Shown here: positions 43,519-53,873 of the stretch, one piece after another
Layout of the letters: every line of letters starts with the position of its first letter
Position numbering within the stretch: position 1 is the first letter of the stretch
Source: Paraglaciecola sp. L1A13
Lineage (GTDB): Bacteria > Pseudomonadota > Gammaproteobacteria > Enterobacterales > Alteromonadaceae
Reading direction: 5' to 3'
NCBI RefSeq assembly: GCF_009796745.1
Contig: NZ_CP047024.1
Location: 2,542,001-2,606,000, forward strand
DNA length: 64,000 bases
The notes under the pieces: model-generated
The model's database searches: none
Seen by the model: only the letters and a program-made list of their open reading frames with translations
Told to the model about the DNA's origin: nothing
Made by a program: the position numbers and the translations under genes

Positions 43519-44958
43519 ATGAGCGAAGCTATTCAAGTACACCCTGAGTACAACTACAAAGTTGTGCGTCAGTTTGCAGTTATGACGGTCGTCTGGGGCA
43601 TCATTGGCATGTCGTTAGGCGTGTTTATTGCAGCCCAATTATATTGGCCAGCCTTAAATTTCGATACACCTTGGTTAACGTTCTCACGTTTGAGACCATT
43701 ACACACTAACGCGGTCATTTTCGCGTTCGGTGGCTGTGCATTGATGGCAACCTCATTTTATGTGGTTCAGCGTACCTCTCAGGTACGTTTATTCAGTGAT
43801 AAGTTGGCTTCGTTTACCTTTTGGGGTTGGCAAGCTGTCATTCTTTCGGCTGTTGTTACCCTTCCAATGGGATTAACATCAACTAAAGAATATGCAGAAT
43901 TAGAATGGCCAATCGATATTATGATTGCCTTAGTCTGGTCTGCTTATATGATCAACTTCTTCGGCACTATGATTATCCGAAAGGTGTCGCATATTTATGT
44001 TGCCAACTGGTTCTTTGGTGCATTTATATTAACCGTATTAGTCCTGCATGTTGGTAACAGCATGGTAGTGCCAGTATCGCTGTTTAAATCGTATTCGATT
44101 TATGCTGGGGCAGTAGATGCCATTATGCAGTGGTGGTACGGACATAACGCGGTAGGCTTCTTCTTAACAGCTGGTTTCTTAGGGATGATGTATTACTTTG
44201 TGCCTAAACAAGCGGGTCGCCCAGTTTATTCTTATCGTTTATCAGTCGTGCATTTCTGGGCACTGATTTCACTGTATATTTGGGCTGGTCCTCACCATTT
44301 ACATTACACTGCTTTACCAGATTGGACTCAATCTGTCGGCATGGTTATGTCAATTATCTTATTCGTTCCTTCTTGGGGCGGTATGATAAACGGCATCATG
44401 ACGCTATCAGGTGCATGGCATAAGCTTCGCACTGACCCTATATTACGTTTCTTAGTGGTTTCACTGTCGTTTTACGGTATGTCGACTTTTGAAGGCCCTA
44501 TGATGGCAATCAAAACGGTTAATGCGCTTTCTCATTATACTGATTGGACTATCGGTCACGTTCACTCTGGTGCGCTAGGTTGGGTTGCGATGGTATCGAT
44601 TGGTTCTATTTACCACTTGATCCCCGTATTGTTCAATAAACCTAAAATGCACAGCATCTATCTAATCAATGTTCACTTCTGGTTGGCGACAATTGGCGTG
44701 GTGTTGTACATCGTCGCAATGTGGATGTCAGGTGTATTGCAGGGTCTAATGTGGCGCGCAGTTAACGCTGATGGCACATTAACCTATAGCTTTGTGGAAG
44801 CGTTAGAGGCTTCTAAACCTTTCTACTTCGTACGCTTTGTAGGCGGTATATTTGTAGTTGTTGGCATGCTTATCATGGCTTACAACTGCTACATGACAAT
44901 CCGCTCTAAGTCTGAAGAAGAAACATCTCCTTTAGACGCCGAAGTACAACCAGCGTAG
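43519..44958 (+). CDS. ccoN: cbb3-type cytochrome c oxidase catalytic subunit I
   Basis: 479 residues, twelve membrane helices, the usual CcoN length. The haem-copper histidines are present (HTNAVIF for the low-spin haem, GHNAVGFF and GPHHLHYT around Cu[10 protein letters not shown] near haem b3). Reduces O2 with high affinity while pumping protons. First gene of ccoNOQP, with GGAAG about 10 bases before the ATG and the FNR box at 43299. Confidence 0.96.
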   Translation: MSEAIQVHPEYNYKVVRQFAVMTVVWGIIGMSLGVFIAAQLYWPALNFDTPWLTFSRLRPLHTNAVIFAFGGCALMATSFYVVQRTSQVRLFSDKLASFTFWGWQAVILSAVVTLPMGLTSTKEYAELEWPIDIMIALVWSAYMINFFGTMIIRKVSHIYVANWFFGAFILTVLVLHVGNSMVVPVSLFKSYSIYAGAVDAIMQWWYGHNAVGFFLTAGFLGMMYYFVPKQAGRPVYSYRLSVVHFWALISLYIWAGPHHLHYTALPDWTQSVGMVMSIILFVPSWGGMINGIMTLSGAWHKLRTDPILRFLVVSLSFYGMSTFEGPMMAIKTVNALSHYTDWTIGHVHSGALGWVAMVSIGSIYHLIPVLFNKPKMHSIYLINVHFWLATIGVVLYIVAMWMSGVLQGLMWRAVNADGTLTYSFVEALEASKPFYFVRFVGGIFVVVGMLIMAYNCYMTIRSKSEEETSPLDAEVQPA

Positions 44959-44969
44959 GAATAGTTTAG

Positions 44970-45575
44970 ATGAAAAACGCACATGAGTTAGTAGAAAAAA
45001 ACGTTGGTTTATTGACCATTTTAATCCTGGTAGCCATTAGTTTTGGCGCTATGGTTGAAATTACTCCGTTAATGTTTCAACAACAAACAATGAAACCTGT
45101 AGATGGACTTGAGCCCTATACTGCCCTGCAAATGGAAGGTCGTGATATCTATATTCGCGAAGGTTGTGTTGGCTGCCATAGCCAGATGATCCGTCCATTT
45201 CGTGCCGAAACTGAACGTTATGGCCATTACTCTGTGGCAGGCGAATCAGTTTGGGAACATCCATTCCTTTGGGGTTCTAAACGCACCGGACCTGACTTAG
45301 CACGTGTTGGTGGTCGCTATAGTGACGAATGGCACCGTGTTCATTTAAGAAATCCGCGTGACGTGGTACCTGAATCAAACATGCCTGGTTTCCCTTGGTT
45401 GTTTGAAAACCAACTGACAGGCGACCTGACCGCTAAAAAACTAGCTGTATTTCGTGATTTTGGTGTTCCTTACACCGATGAAGATATTGCGGGAGCTAAA
45501 ACAGCAGTTGAAGGTAAATATGAGATTGATGCACTGGTTGCATACTTGCAGTCTCTTGGAACAGCGTTGAAGTAA
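44970..45575 (+). CDS. ccoO: cbb3 oxidase mono-haem cytochrome c subunit II
   Basis: 201 residues: N-terminal membrane anchor (about 13-35), haem site C66-V-G-C69-H70 followed by SQMIRPF, and the conserved PGFPWL region further on. Passes electrons from CcoP to CcoN. It starts 11 bases after ccoN. Confidence 0.96.
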   Translation: MKNAHELVEKNVGLLTILILVAISFGAMVEITPLMFQQQTMKPVDGLEPYTALQMEGRDIYIREGCVGCHSQMIRPFRAETERYGHYSVAGESVWEHPFLWGSKRTGPDLARVGGRYSDEWHRVHLRNPRDVVPESNMPGFPWLFENQLTGDLTAKKLAVFRDFGVPYTDEDIAGAKTAVEGKYEIDALVAYLQSLGTALK

Positions 45576-45576
45576 T

Positions 45577-45756
45577 ATGGATTACGCAATCACTGGAACC
45601 ATATTTACCTTAGTCGTGTTTATTGTATTTATAGGTATTGTTATTTGGGCCTACAGTAAAAAATCAAAAAAAGGCTTCGACGAAGCCGCTAATTTGATTT
45701 TTGCTGATGAGGACAAGGACAAAAAAGAAAAGCGGGAGTCAGGCACACATGAGTAG
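45577..45756 (+). CDS. ccoQ: cbb3 oxidase small subunit IV
   Basis: 59 residues, too short for usual frame calling: one membrane helix (about 8-27, TLVVFIVFIGIVIWAYS), then a polar tail with KKGFDEAANLIF, the CcoQ motif. It starts one base after the ccoO stop and its own stop lies inside the ccoP start (ATGAGTAG at 45749-45756). Stabilises the complex. Confidence 0.92.
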   Translation: MDYAITGTIFTLVVFIVFIGIVIWAYSKKSKKGFDEAANLIFADEDKDKKEKRESGTHE

Positions 45757-46702
45757 CTTTTGGAGCATATGGATCACAGTTATTACACTGGGAACAATTA
45801 TTGGATGTTTTTTGTTATTGCGTTGGTGTTTAAGTAACCAAACAGGCGTAGCCGAAGGCGATGACATGCATCATGAATTTGATGGCATCATTGAGATCAA
45901 TAATCAGCTGCCACGTTGGTGGACGATTATGTTTTACGCCACTATTGTTTGGGGTTTCTTGTACTTTCTGCTTTACCCTGGTTTGGGTAGTTTTGAAGGT
46001 TTGCTTGGTTGGAAAAGTTCAAACCAAGATATCCGTTCATTAGCGGAGTCGGACGCAGCGCGCATTGCAGCAAAAGAAAATGGTGAAATTGTGCAATATG
46101 ACCGTGAATTAGATTTTGCGGAAGAACGTTTTGCACCTATTTTTGCAGCCTATGCTAAGCAACCAATTGAAAAATTGGCCCATGATCCCGAAGCACTCAA
46201 AGTTGGTCAGCGTTTGTTTAGTCAAAACTGCTCTCAGTGTCACGGTTCAGATGCACGTGGTCAGCGAGGCTTCCCTAACTTAACAGATAATGACTGGTTA
46301 TATGGCGGTACGCCTGCCAAGATAACCGAAACCTTGACCCTAGGCCGTCAGGCTGCCATGCCAGCTCAGCTTGCTTCAATGGGTGAGCAAGGCATAGAGG
46401 AAGTCGCTGCTTACGCATTAAGCCTAAGTGGTCGTCAAGTTGATCCCGATTTAGCGGAAAAAGGTAAAGCCCGTTTCGCCATCTGTTCAGCTTGTCATGG
46501 TCCAGATGGTAAAGGTAACCAATTAGTTGGTGCACCTAATTTAACGGATAACATCTGGTTATACGGTGGCAGTCATAAAGCCGTAACTGAAACGTTAACT
46601 TATGGTCGTAACGGTGTAATGCCATCTTTCAAGAAAACCTTGGGCGATGAAAAAATTCACTTGGTTGCAGCATATGTTTACAGTTTATCGCAAGATAAGT
46701 AA
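45749..46702 (+). CDS. ccoP: cbb3 oxidase di-haem cytochrome c subunit III
   Basis: 317 residues from ATG 45749, overlapping ccoQ by 8 bases. Two membrane helices (about 7-26 and 57-78), then two c-type haem domains: C161-x2-C164-H165 and C246-x2-C249-H250. Matches gammaproteobacterial CcoP length. Entry point for electrons from soluble or lipoprotein cytochromes, such as that at 5607. Confidence 0.95.
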   Translation: MSSFWSIWITVITLGTIIGCFLLLRWCLSNQTGVAEGDDMHHEFDGIIEINNQLPRWWTIMFYATIVWGFLYFLLYPGLGSFEGLLGWKSSNQDIRSLAESDAARIAAKENGEIVQYDRELDFAEERFAPIFAAYAKQPIEKLAHDPEALKVGQRLFSQNCSQCHGSDARGQRGFPNLTDNDWLYGGTPAKITETLTLGRQAAMPAQLASMGEQGIEEVAAYALSLSGRQVDPDLAEKGKARFAICSACHGPDGKGNQLVGAPNLTDNIWLYGGSHKAVTETLTYGRNGVMPSFKKTLGDEKIHLVAAYVYSLSQDK

Positions 46703-46721
46703 CCTCGTTTTCGGTTAGAAT

Positions 46722-46747
46722 AAGCCTCGCTTCGGCGAGGCTTTTTT
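46722..46747 (+). terminator. Rho-independent terminator after ccoP
   Basis: AAGCCTCGC-TTCG-GCGAGGCTT, a perfect stem with a UUCG loop, followed by TTTTAT; it separates ccoNOQP from ccoHIS. Confidence 0.92.
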
Positions 46748-46773
46748 ATATTCATTTTTTATTTAAGGTTGTT

Positions 46774-47283
46774 ATGTCCCCTTCTTCTGAACCGTCGATT
46801 ACGGATACCCCAAAATGGTACAAGCAGTTCTGGCCATGGTTTCTTATTACCATACCTGTGTGTTCCATGATTTTAAGTTTTAATATGCTGCGCTTTGCTT
46901 TGGTCGGGCAAGATACTATGGTGGTCGATGATTATTACAAGCAAGGAAAATCTATTAACCTCAGCCTTGAAAAAGTACAAGAAGCTAAGATGCGTGGTAT
47001 GCAAACAGAGCTAACCGTAAATCAACAACAAATCAGTTTACGCTTCATTGATGGCGCCCCACCAAGCGGCGCGGCGTTACGTTTGTCTTTTTATCATGTG
47101 ACTCAGGAACCCAAGGATCAGACGGTTGATTTATTCCGTGATGCTAATGGCGTTTATCGCGGTAGTGCAGAGAACGATTTGACCGGAAAGTGGCAGATTG
47201 CTCTCACACCTCATGACCAAGAATGGAAAATTCAGCAAACACTTTCTCTACCTCAAGAAGACAGCATAGCTTTTAATCCCTAA
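46774..47283 (+). CDS. ccoH: cbb3 oxidase assembly protein FixH/CcoH
   Basis: 169 residues: one N-terminal membrane helix (about 20-45) and a periplasmic beta domain with the FixH pattern (DDYYKQGKSIN). Needed for assembly of the oxidase, in contact with CcoI. Its stop codon overlaps the ccoI start by one base (TAATG). No CcoG gene is in the usual place before it. Confidence 0.9.
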   Translation: MSPSSEPSITDTPKWYKQFWPWFLITIPVCSMILSFNMLRFALVGQDTMVVDDYYKQGKSINLSLEKVQEAKMRGMQTELTVNQQQISLRFIDGAPPSGAALRLSFYHVTQEPKDQTVDLFRDANGVYRGSAENDLTGKWQIALTPHDQEWKIQQTLSLPQEDSIAFNP

Positions 47284-49664
47284 TGAAAGATTCCTCTCCT
47301 TGCTACCACTGCGGTTTACCCGCAGTTGATGGTAATACTTATCACGCATTGGTATTAGGCGAACAACGTATTATGTGTTGCCCTGGCTGCCAAGCTGTTG
47401 CTGAAGCAATTGTTGACAATGGGTTAGATGATTACTATCGCTTTCGAACTGAACCTAGTGTTAAAGCGGACGATAATCTGCAAGATACCCTTGCGCAGTT
47501 ATCTATTTTCGACGAGCAAAGTATTCAACAAGACTTTGTTATTCATCAAGGCGACATCAGCGAAATCCAACTGAGTTTAAGTGGTATCAGCTGCGCTGCT
47601 TGTGGCTGGCTGATTGAAAAACAGTTAAGTAAATTAGCTGGTATCAAACAAGTATCAGTCAATGTTACTGCCAACCGGGCGTTGATCACTTGGTATACCA
47701 GTGCGCTGAGTTTAAGCCAGATTATGGCGTCGATAGAGCGCATTGGCTATAATGCAAGTCCTTTTCAACAAGAACAACACGAAGCATTATTTCAAAAAGA
47801 TCACAAAACTCAACTCAAGCGTATCGGTCTCGCTGGGTTAATGACCATGCAAGTTATGATGCTTGCCATAGGCGTGTATTTCGATTTATTCGGTGATTTA
47901 GAGCCACAAACAAGCTCATTTTTTAACTGGGTCAGCTTAGTTTTGAGTACACCTGTGGTGTTTTACTCTGGCGCAGGGTTTTACCAAAGTGCTTATAAAG
48001 CCTTAAAGAGCCGCACTGTGAATATGGATGTTCCCGTATCTATTGCCTTGTTAGCCACCTATTTTTCTGGAGTTTGGGCAACCGTATTCGAACAAGGTCA
48101 GGTGTACTTTGAATCTGTTTGTATGTTTATATTTTTACTGTTGGTTAGTCGTTTCATTGAACATCAGGCTCGGCATAAGGCTGCGCAAATATCTGCTAAT
48201 ATGCTGCAGTATATACCGTTAACAGCAAACCTATTGGTTAACGATGAACTACAACCTACCTTGGCTAGAACCCTAAAAATCGACGATATTATCTTGGTTA
48301 AAGCGGGTGAAACGATCCCAATCGATGGCATGGTGTTGCGCGGCAGTGCCCAAATTGATGAGTCTTTACTGACTGGGGAATTCTACCCAATAGACAAAGG
48401 CGTAGATGACTTAGTATACGGCGGAACAATTAATAAAAGTGGTACCTTGACCATCAAAGTCACCTCGCAATTTAAATACGCATTAGTCAATCAGATTGCA
48501 CGCTTGCAAGAACAAGCGATGGCCAATAAGCCGAAAATTGCGACCATGGCCGATCAGTTTGCCCAGTACTTCGTGTTGGCAGTATTGGTCTTTTCACTTG
48601 GTAGTTTTGTATTTTGGTGGTGGCAAGGGAATCCAGATGCGTTTTGGATTGCTATTTCAGTGCTTATCGCAACCTGCCCGTGTGCTCTTGGTTTAGCGAC
48701 ACCATCTGCCCTATCCTTTGCCATGGCAAATCTAAACAAGCAAGGTGTGCTGCTCAAACGTTCAGACGTATTGGAACAACTAACTCAAGTCGATCATATC
48801 GTACTTGATAAAACAGGTACGCTGACCGAAGGTAAAATATCTATCTCGGCTATCCATAATATCTCAGATTACGGCGATGAAACATTGTTGCGCTATGCGC
48901 ACAGTGTAGAGCAATTCTCAGAGCATCCTATTGCGCGAGCATTTAACGATAGTCCAGTATTCCCTAATGTCACTGAATTTTGCTTTACCTTAGGTGAAGG
49001 TGTAAGTGCCACAGTAAACAAAAAACATGTAGCATTATTTGCAACTCATCGTGTTACAGCAGATAACGCAATACCGAATACCCTGAACAATTGCAGCATT
49101 GTTATGCAAATTGATAAACAGTTCGTATGCGGATTTGAATTAAGTGACACCCTTCGCCCCGACGTGAGCGACATGCTGCGACGTTTAAGCCGCAAAGACA
49201 TCACTTTGCTTAGTGGCGATAACGAGAAAAACGTACAGCAAGTCGCAAATAACCTTGGCATTTCTAAATGGTTAGCTCAGCAGTCGCCGCAACAAAAATT
49301 GCTTTTCGTGCAAACATTGCAAAAACAATATCATAAGGTGTTGATGATTGGTGACGGTATCAATGATGCGCCAGTTTTAGCCCAAGCTGACGTTGCGGTA
49401 ACCTTAGGAGCGGGGGCTGACTTGGCCAAGTCCTCAGCTGATATCATTTTACTTAAAAATGCCTTGGGTAAGTTACCAAACTTATTTTCTGTCGCTCATC
49501 GATGTAAACAGAAAATCAGGCAAAATATGGCTTGGGCCTTAGGATACAATATTTTAGTGTTACCCTTAGCTGTCAGCGGTATATTGACTCCTTGGATGGC
49601 AGTTATCGGCATGTCGTTTAGTTCTCTCATAGTGGTCGTCAATTCAGTACGACTGCTTAAGTAA
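47283..49664 (+). CDS. ccoI: Copper-transporting P-type ATPase for cbb3 oxidase maturation
   Basis: 793 residues. An N-terminal cysteine-rich segment (CYHCGLP and CCPGCQ, within residues 7-37) typical of CcoI/FixI, a metal-binding domain (GISCAACGW near 100), membrane CPC motif (TCPCALG), DKTGTLT and GDGINDAP. Delivers copper to the CuB site rather than detoxifying; the CopA paralogue at 23777 has no such N-terminus. Confidence 0.94.
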   Translation: MKDSSPCYHCGLPAVDGNTYHALVLGEQRIMCCPGCQAVAEAIVDNGLDDYYRFRTEPSVKADDNLQDTLAQLSIFDEQSIQQDFVIHQGDISEIQLSLSGISCAACGWLIEKQLSKLAGIKQVSVNVTANRALITWYTSALSLSQIMASIERIGYNASPFQQEQHEALFQKDHKTQLKRIGLAGLMTMQVMMLAIGVYFDLFGDLEPQTSSFFNWVSLVLSTPVVFYSGAGFYQSAYKALKSRTVNMDVPVSIALLATYFSGVWATVFEQGQVYFESVCMFIFLLLVSRFIEHQARHKAAQISANMLQYIPLTANLLVNDELQPTLARTLKIDDIILVKAGETIPIDGMVLRGSAQIDESLLTGEFYPIDKGVDDLVYGGTINKSGTLTIKVTSQFKYALVNQIARLQEQAMANKPKIATMADQFAQYFVLAVLVFSLGSFVFWWWQGNPDAFWIAISVLIATCPCALGLATPSALSFAMANLNKQGVLLKRSDVLEQLTQVDHIVLDKTGTLTEGKISISAIHNISDYGDETLLRYAHSVEQFSEHPIARAFNDSPVFPNVTEFCFTLGEGVSATVNKKHVALFATHRVTADNAIPNTLNNCSIVMQIDKQFVCGFELSDTLRPDVSDMLRRLSRKDITLLSGDNEKNVQQVANNLGISKWLAQQSPQQKLLFVQTLQKQYHKVLMIGDGINDAPVLAQADVAVTLGAGADLAKSSADIILLKNALGKLPNLFSVAHRCKQKIRQNMAWALGYNILVLPLAVSGILTPWMAVIGMSFSSLIVVVNSVRLLK

Positions 49665-49681
49665 ATACGCAAGGGAAATTC

Positions 49682-49894
49682 ATGAGCATTATTTATATAT
49701 TGATCCCATTGGCCATTATTATTGTTTCGCTCGCTATTGGGATCTTCTTTTGGGCCGTAAAGAGTAATCAGTTTGACGATTTAGAGCGTCATGGTTATAG
49801 CATACTGTTTGATGACGATATAAAACCCAATGAAAAAAAATCAGCGCCAGACGCCCCAAAAGTAAACGTTCTAAAAGACGATGAACAGCCTTAG
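49682..49894 (+). CDS. ccoS: cbb3 oxidase maturation protein CcoS
   Basis: 70 residues: one membrane helix (about 4-24) and the conserved CcoS tail FWAVKSNQFDDLERHGYSILFDDD. Required for copper and haem insertion into CcoN. Its end overlaps the next gene by 14 bases. Confidence 0.93.
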   Translation: MSIIYILIPLAIIIVSLAIGIFFWAVKSNQFDDLERHGYSILFDDDIKPNEKKSAPDAPKVNVLKDDEQP

Positions 49895-50543
49895 TATTTT
49901 ATCGGCCTTTTTGATTGGTTTAGCTGGCAGCGTGCATTGCTTTGGCATGTGTGGTGGCGTGGTAAGCGCATTCAGTTTTGCTGTGCCTAAAGGCGGTAAG
50001 CAGTGGCCCTACGTACTCACTTATAATATAGGACGCATTGCCAGTTATGCCCTACTCGGCGCTGTTACCGGTTATTTTGGCAGTATGCTCGAGCGAAGTG
50101 ATACGCTGGGGGGAATTCCTGTGTTACAAACTATCAGCGCATTATTTCTTGTCGCCATGGCTTGTTATGTGGGTAATTGGTGGCGCGGATTACACTACTT
50201 AGAGCGAGCAGGTAGCAAATTATGGCGTCATCTGCGACCCTTATCTAAATCATTATTACCGTTCAAAAACCCTCTATACGCGCTGCCTTATGGAGTAATA
50301 TGGGGTTGGTTACCCTGTGGCCTAGTCTATTCTACGTTGACTTGGAGTCTCGCCAGTGGAAGTGCGTCGAATGGCGCATTGATCATGTTGTTTTTTGGCT
50401 TGGGGACCCTGCCAGCTTTAGTCGTTATGGCTGCGGGAGTCGAATCCCTTAAAAAGCTACTCGCCAATGCGAAAACACGTCAAATAGTTGCTTTATGCTT
50501 ACTCGCCTTTGCTGTTCAGATGCTCTGGCGTGCTTACGCTTAA
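49881..50543 (+). CDS. TauE/SafE-like membrane protein of the cbb3 cluster
   Basis: 220 residues with six membrane helices and the opening signature LIGLAGSVHCFGMCGG (about 11-26), in which the His-Cys-x-Gly-Met-Cys motif may bind copper or carry thiol electrons. Such DsbD-like sulfite-exporter family proteins regularly follow ccoS in gammaproteobacteria and are thought to help copper delivery or redox control. The start lies inside ccoS (14-base overlap). Confidence 0.87.
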   Translation: MNSLSILSAFLIGLAGSVHCFGMCGGVVSAFSFAVPKGGKQWPYVLTYNIGRIASYALLGAVTGYFGSMLERSDTLGGIPVLQTISALFLVAMACYVGNWWRGLHYLERAGSKLWRHLRPLSKSLLPFKNPLYALPYGVIWGWLPCGLVYSTLTWSLASGSASNGALIMLFFGLGTLPALVVMAAGVESLKKLLANAKTRQIVALCLLAFAVQMLWRAYA

Positions 50544-50635
50544 CACAGTACGGTACTGTTAATTTACCGCAGTTCGCTAAGCATCTTTAATTTGACAACT
50601 TTTTCTTTCAACTGATGAAAATAACTTGCGTTAAA

Positions 50636-50649
50636 TCAGCAAAATAGTA
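50636..50649. promoter_or_regulatory. Degenerate FNR-like site before uspE
   Basis: TTGCGTTAAATCAG keeps seven of ten consensus positions and lies 68-81 bases before the ATG. The distance suits FNR control, but the match is weak. Confidence 0.35.
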
Positions 50650-50716
50650 ACTTGGATGGCAAAATTAACATTAGTTTCATACACTCAAAACGTCACATCA
50701 GCGACGGAGAATAACG

Positions 50717-51649
50717 ATGAAATATCAAAAAATACTCGCAGTTATCGACCCTGAAGATGACCAGCAAAAATCACTGTTGCGCGCCATTGAAATCGCGCAA
50801 ATAACGCAAGGCAAGATCACGGCATTTTTACCAATTTATGACCTGTCTTATGAAATGACCACGATGTTGTCTACTGACGAGCGTGAGAATATGCGCTTTG
50901 CAGTAATTGAAGACAGAACCGCTTGGTTAGCAGACCTAGTTGCCCCTATAGAGAAAGAAAGCGGCCTTAAAATTGATTTAAACGTCGAATGGCATAATCG
51001 CGCTTGGGAGAGCGTTATTTGCCGAGTCATAAAGCATGGTTACGATCTAATAGTCAAAGGCACGCAACTAAACGATACCTTAAAAGCCGTCATTTTTACG
51101 CCAACTGATTGGCATATTATGCGTAAAAGTCCTGTACCTGTACTATTAGTTAAGGATCACGATTGGCCGGTAGCAGGTAAAGTGCTTGCAGCCGTTAGTC
51201 TTGGGGTTGAAGATGATGAGCATACAGCCTTAAACGATTGTGTGACGCGCACTGCGAAAGCATTTGCAGAGTTATTGTCCTCAGAAGTGCATTTAGTCAA
51301 TGCCTACCCTGGAACACCAATTAATATAGCGATTGAAATACCTGAATTTGACCCACAGATTTACAGTGATTCAGTTAAAGAGCATCACCAAAGTGCAATG
51401 TTACGTCACGCCCAAAAACACAATATTCCTGCCGGTAGTAGTCACATAGAAGAAGGCCTACCAGAAGACGTGATCCCCGCTTTAGCGGAGAAAATAGATG
51501 CAGAACTAGTTGTTCTTGGTACCGTGGGACGACAGGGAATTTCAGGAGTGTTAATTGGTAACACTGCTGAACATGTCATAGATAAATTAAACTGTGATGT
51601 GTTAGCGATTAAACCTGATGGCTACGAATCCCCGGTGGATTGTGCATAA
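50717..51649 (+). CDS. uspE: Tandem universal stress protein E
   Basis: 310 residues with two Usp domains (about 1-150 and 155-310). The first contains TPTDWHIMRKSPVPVLLVKD as in UspE; the second has the ATP signature GTVGRQGISGVLIGNTAEHV. Strong start context (GGAGAATAACG). In Shewanella and relatives uspE follows the cbb3 cluster and fnr, so the neighbourhood is typical even though fnr has moved to 30622 here. Confidence 0.92.
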   Translation: MKYQKILAVIDPEDDQQKSLLRAIEIAQITQGKITAFLPIYDLSYEMTTMLSTDERENMRFAVIEDRTAWLADLVAPIEKESGLKIDLNVEWHNRAWESVICRVIKHGYDLIVKGTQLNDTLKAVIFTPTDWHIMRKSPVPVLLVKDHDWPVAGKVLAAVSLGVEDDEHTALNDCVTRTAKAFAELLSSEVHLVNAYPGTPINIAIEIPEFDPQIYSDSVKEHHQSAMLRHAQKHNIPAGSSHIEEGLPEDVIPALAEKIDAELVVLGTVGRQGISGVLIGNTAEHVIDKLNCDVLAIKPDGYESPVDCA

Positions 51650-51681
51650 ACGTTCAGCTGCTTATAAATAACATATATTCC

Positions 51682-51711
51682 CCACAGGCGATGTTTTCAT
51701 AGCGCCTGTGG
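51682..51711. terminator. Hairpin between convergent genes uspE and an ABC permease
   Basis: CCACAGGCG / CGCCTGTGG, a perfect 9-bp stem with a 12-base loop, without a T-run on either side. Confidence 0.5.
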
Positions 51712-51735
51712 CTACCTATCACAAAATCTTGTGTT

Positions 51736-53013
51736 TCATTTTGCGCTTAATCCATTGCTTAGCGCCCTTCTATAAGCGCTTACTGCTGGTACTAATGCCA
51801 ATATCATAGCTAAACCAAGACCTAATAATACATATTGTAACACCGCGTCAGAATAGCCCAACGGACTGAGCAATAAACCGTATTGGGTCTGCACATAATC
51901 TGCTGATAACCATATGCATATATTTGTCATCAGGTAACCGATGATACATCCTGACAACGCAAGAAATATCGCTTCACATTCAATCATCAGCACAATCAAA
52001 AAAGCGTTTGCACCTAATGCTCGTAATACCGCTATTTCACGCTGCCTTTCATGAATAGAGGCTAACAACATGGTGAGCATGCCAAGCATTGCAGCAAATA
52101 AAATTAAACTTGAAACCAAACTCAAACTTGTCTCAACACCCTTCATTAGGTTCCACAACTCAGCCAGTGCCACACCCGGCAATATGGCTGACATAGGCGC
52201 TTGTTGATCAGTATTTATTACGCGCTGCACCTGTAAAGTCGAAATTTTGTTGGTTAACCCTAAATAAACCGCGCTGAGTTGAAGGTTGCTATCGATAACA
52301 CTGTGTTGTGCATGGTCGTCTTCGTGAATATCGCTATTTATAGGCTCACTCGAATGCCTACTGATGGTGCGTGTTCCCGAAATGCTGTGCATCGCATCGA
52401 TTGATTCAATTGGCACAAACACACTTTGATCGATCGGTGTTCCAGTGGCTTCTAACACACCGACTGCGATAAACGGAAATTGATTATGATGGGTAAAACT
52501 TACTTTGCCGGTACCATGTGCTAAGACGATTTCTTGGCCGAGTTGATATCCTAATTTTTGAGCTACAGTCGCGCCTAAGACCATATCTCTGGGCTGAGTG
52601 AAAGCATGTCCAAGCGCAAAGTCCACGGCATTTTTATTTCCATATCGAAAGTGCGTAAAATACTGATCTGTGGTTCCAACAACAGGAAATCCCTGATGGG
52701 AATCACCCAATGAGATGGGTATTGCCCACTTAACACTTTTAGCATCAGCTAATGTCAAATACTCATTCCAACTAATATTGCTGCTTGGGCTACCCACATG
52801 AAATACAGAAAACAACAATAGGTTCAGTTGGCTTGTTCTGGCACCTACGATAAGATCGACTCCAGAAACGGCGCGTTCAAAATTTTGCCGTACTTCGCCA
52901 CGCAAATGTTCAACACTGAATAGCACAAACATACTCACCGCGATGGAAAAAACGGTTAATCCCGCCATTAATTTACGCGCCTTTACGCTGGCTAAGGTTA
53001 ATCTAACTAACAT
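51736..53013 (-). CDS. FtsX/MacB-type ABC permease
   Basis: 425 residues from ATG 53013 (strong GGAGAGG upstream); the frame stays open to 53031. One N-terminal helix (about 14-33), a MacB-like periplasmic domain (about 45-270), then three helices with the FtsX pattern (ERQREIAVLRALGA). Works with the ATPase upstream (11-base overlap). The pattern resembles the transporter part of zinc-linked zrg-type loci, but the companion metal proteins are absent, so the substrate is open. Confidence 0.85.
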   Translation of the reverse strand: MLVRLTLASVKARKLMAGLTVFSIAVSMFVLFSVEHLRGEVRQNFERAVSGVDLIVGARTSQLNLLLFSVFHVGSPSSNISWNEYLTLADAKSVKWAIPISLGDSHQGFPVVGTTDQYFTHFRYGNKNAVDFALGHAFTQPRDMVLGATVAQKLGYQLGQEIVLAHGTGKVSFTHHNQFPFIAVGVLEATGTPIDQSVFVPIESIDAMHSISGTRTISRHSSEPINSDIHEDDHAQHSVIDSNLQLSAVYLGLTNKISTLQVQRVINTDQQAPMSAILPGVALAELWNLMKGVETSLSLVSSLILFAAMLGMLTMLLASIHERQREIAVLRALGANAFLIVLMIECEAIFLALSGCIIGYLMTNICIWLSADYVQTQYGLLLSPLGYSDAVLQYVLLGLGLAMILALVPAVSAYRRALSNGLSAK

Positions 53014-53734
53014 CAGCCTCTCCATGCGCATAGTGTGCGTAGTGTGTATAGAGCGGCGAATTTAACGTATGCATATTTACTTCAGAGGTAAACGCTGACG
53101 CCAATGATCGGTCATGGCTGACAAATATTACAGTGGCGTGGTAGGCCCGACTTTGCGTAAGCAATAATTCGATGAACTTGTCTCTATGCTCACTATCAAG
53201 GGCTGACGTGGGCTCATCAGCAATGATAAGAGCGGGTTTAGATAACAACGCTCTGGCAACGGCTACTCGTTGCTGTTGCCCAACACTCAGTGCACCGGCT
53301 TGCTTTTCAAGCACATTCTTATTTAATCCTAACGAAGCGGTTAAATCCCCAAAATCTTTATCAACATTAGATGATTGGTGGCCGCCATTTGCACGACGCG
53401 TAAACCATTGGCCCAAATATATATTTTCCTTAGCACTTAAATAGGGTAATAAATTAAATTGTTGAAATATAACGCCCATTTCACGTGCTCGAAAGTTATC
53501 GCGTTTTCGACCAGACAGTTGGTTTAGCTCGCTATTGAGCACACATAAACGACCAGTTTGCGATACCAATACCCCACATAGCAAATTTAATAACGTAGAT
53601 TTCCCACTGCCCGATTGACCGTGCAGAAACACATGTTCGCCTTTTTTTACTTGCCAATGAGGGATGCTTAACGTCGGTTTGTCTTGCTTAGGCCAAGTAA
53701 AAATGAGATTTTCAATGTCAATGGCTAACGACAT
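53003..53734 (-). CDS. ABC transporter ATPase, MacB/LolD class
   Basis: 243 residues: Walker A GQSGSGKSTLL (about 39-49), signature LSVGQQQRV, Walker B ALIIADEPTSALD and switch histidine VSHD. A longer linker between Q-loop and signature than usual (ANGGHQSSNVDKDF). First gene of the two-gene operon with the permease. Confidence 0.92.
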   Translation of the reverse strand: MSLAIDIENLIFTWPKQDKPTLSIPHWQVKKGEHVFLHGQSGSGKSTLLNLLCGVLVSQTGRLCVLNSELNQLSGRKRDNFRAREMGVIFQQFNLLPYLSAKENIYLGQWFTRRANGGHQSSNVDKDFGDLTASLGLNKNVLEKQAGALSVGQQQRVAVARALLSKPALIIADEPTSALDSEHRDKFIELLLTQSRAYHATVIFVSHDRSLASAFTSEVNMHTLNSPLYTHYAHYAHGEADVS

Positions 53735-53873
53735 AGTATTCCTGATAAATAAACTGAAAGCATAGAGTAATCATTTTTGTCATGTCAGCAAGCGAATGTC
53801 ACTTAAATAAAAACGATAACTTCGCTATAATCCGCCAGTATTTTCTTTTCATTATCCACTAGTTGCCTTATTC

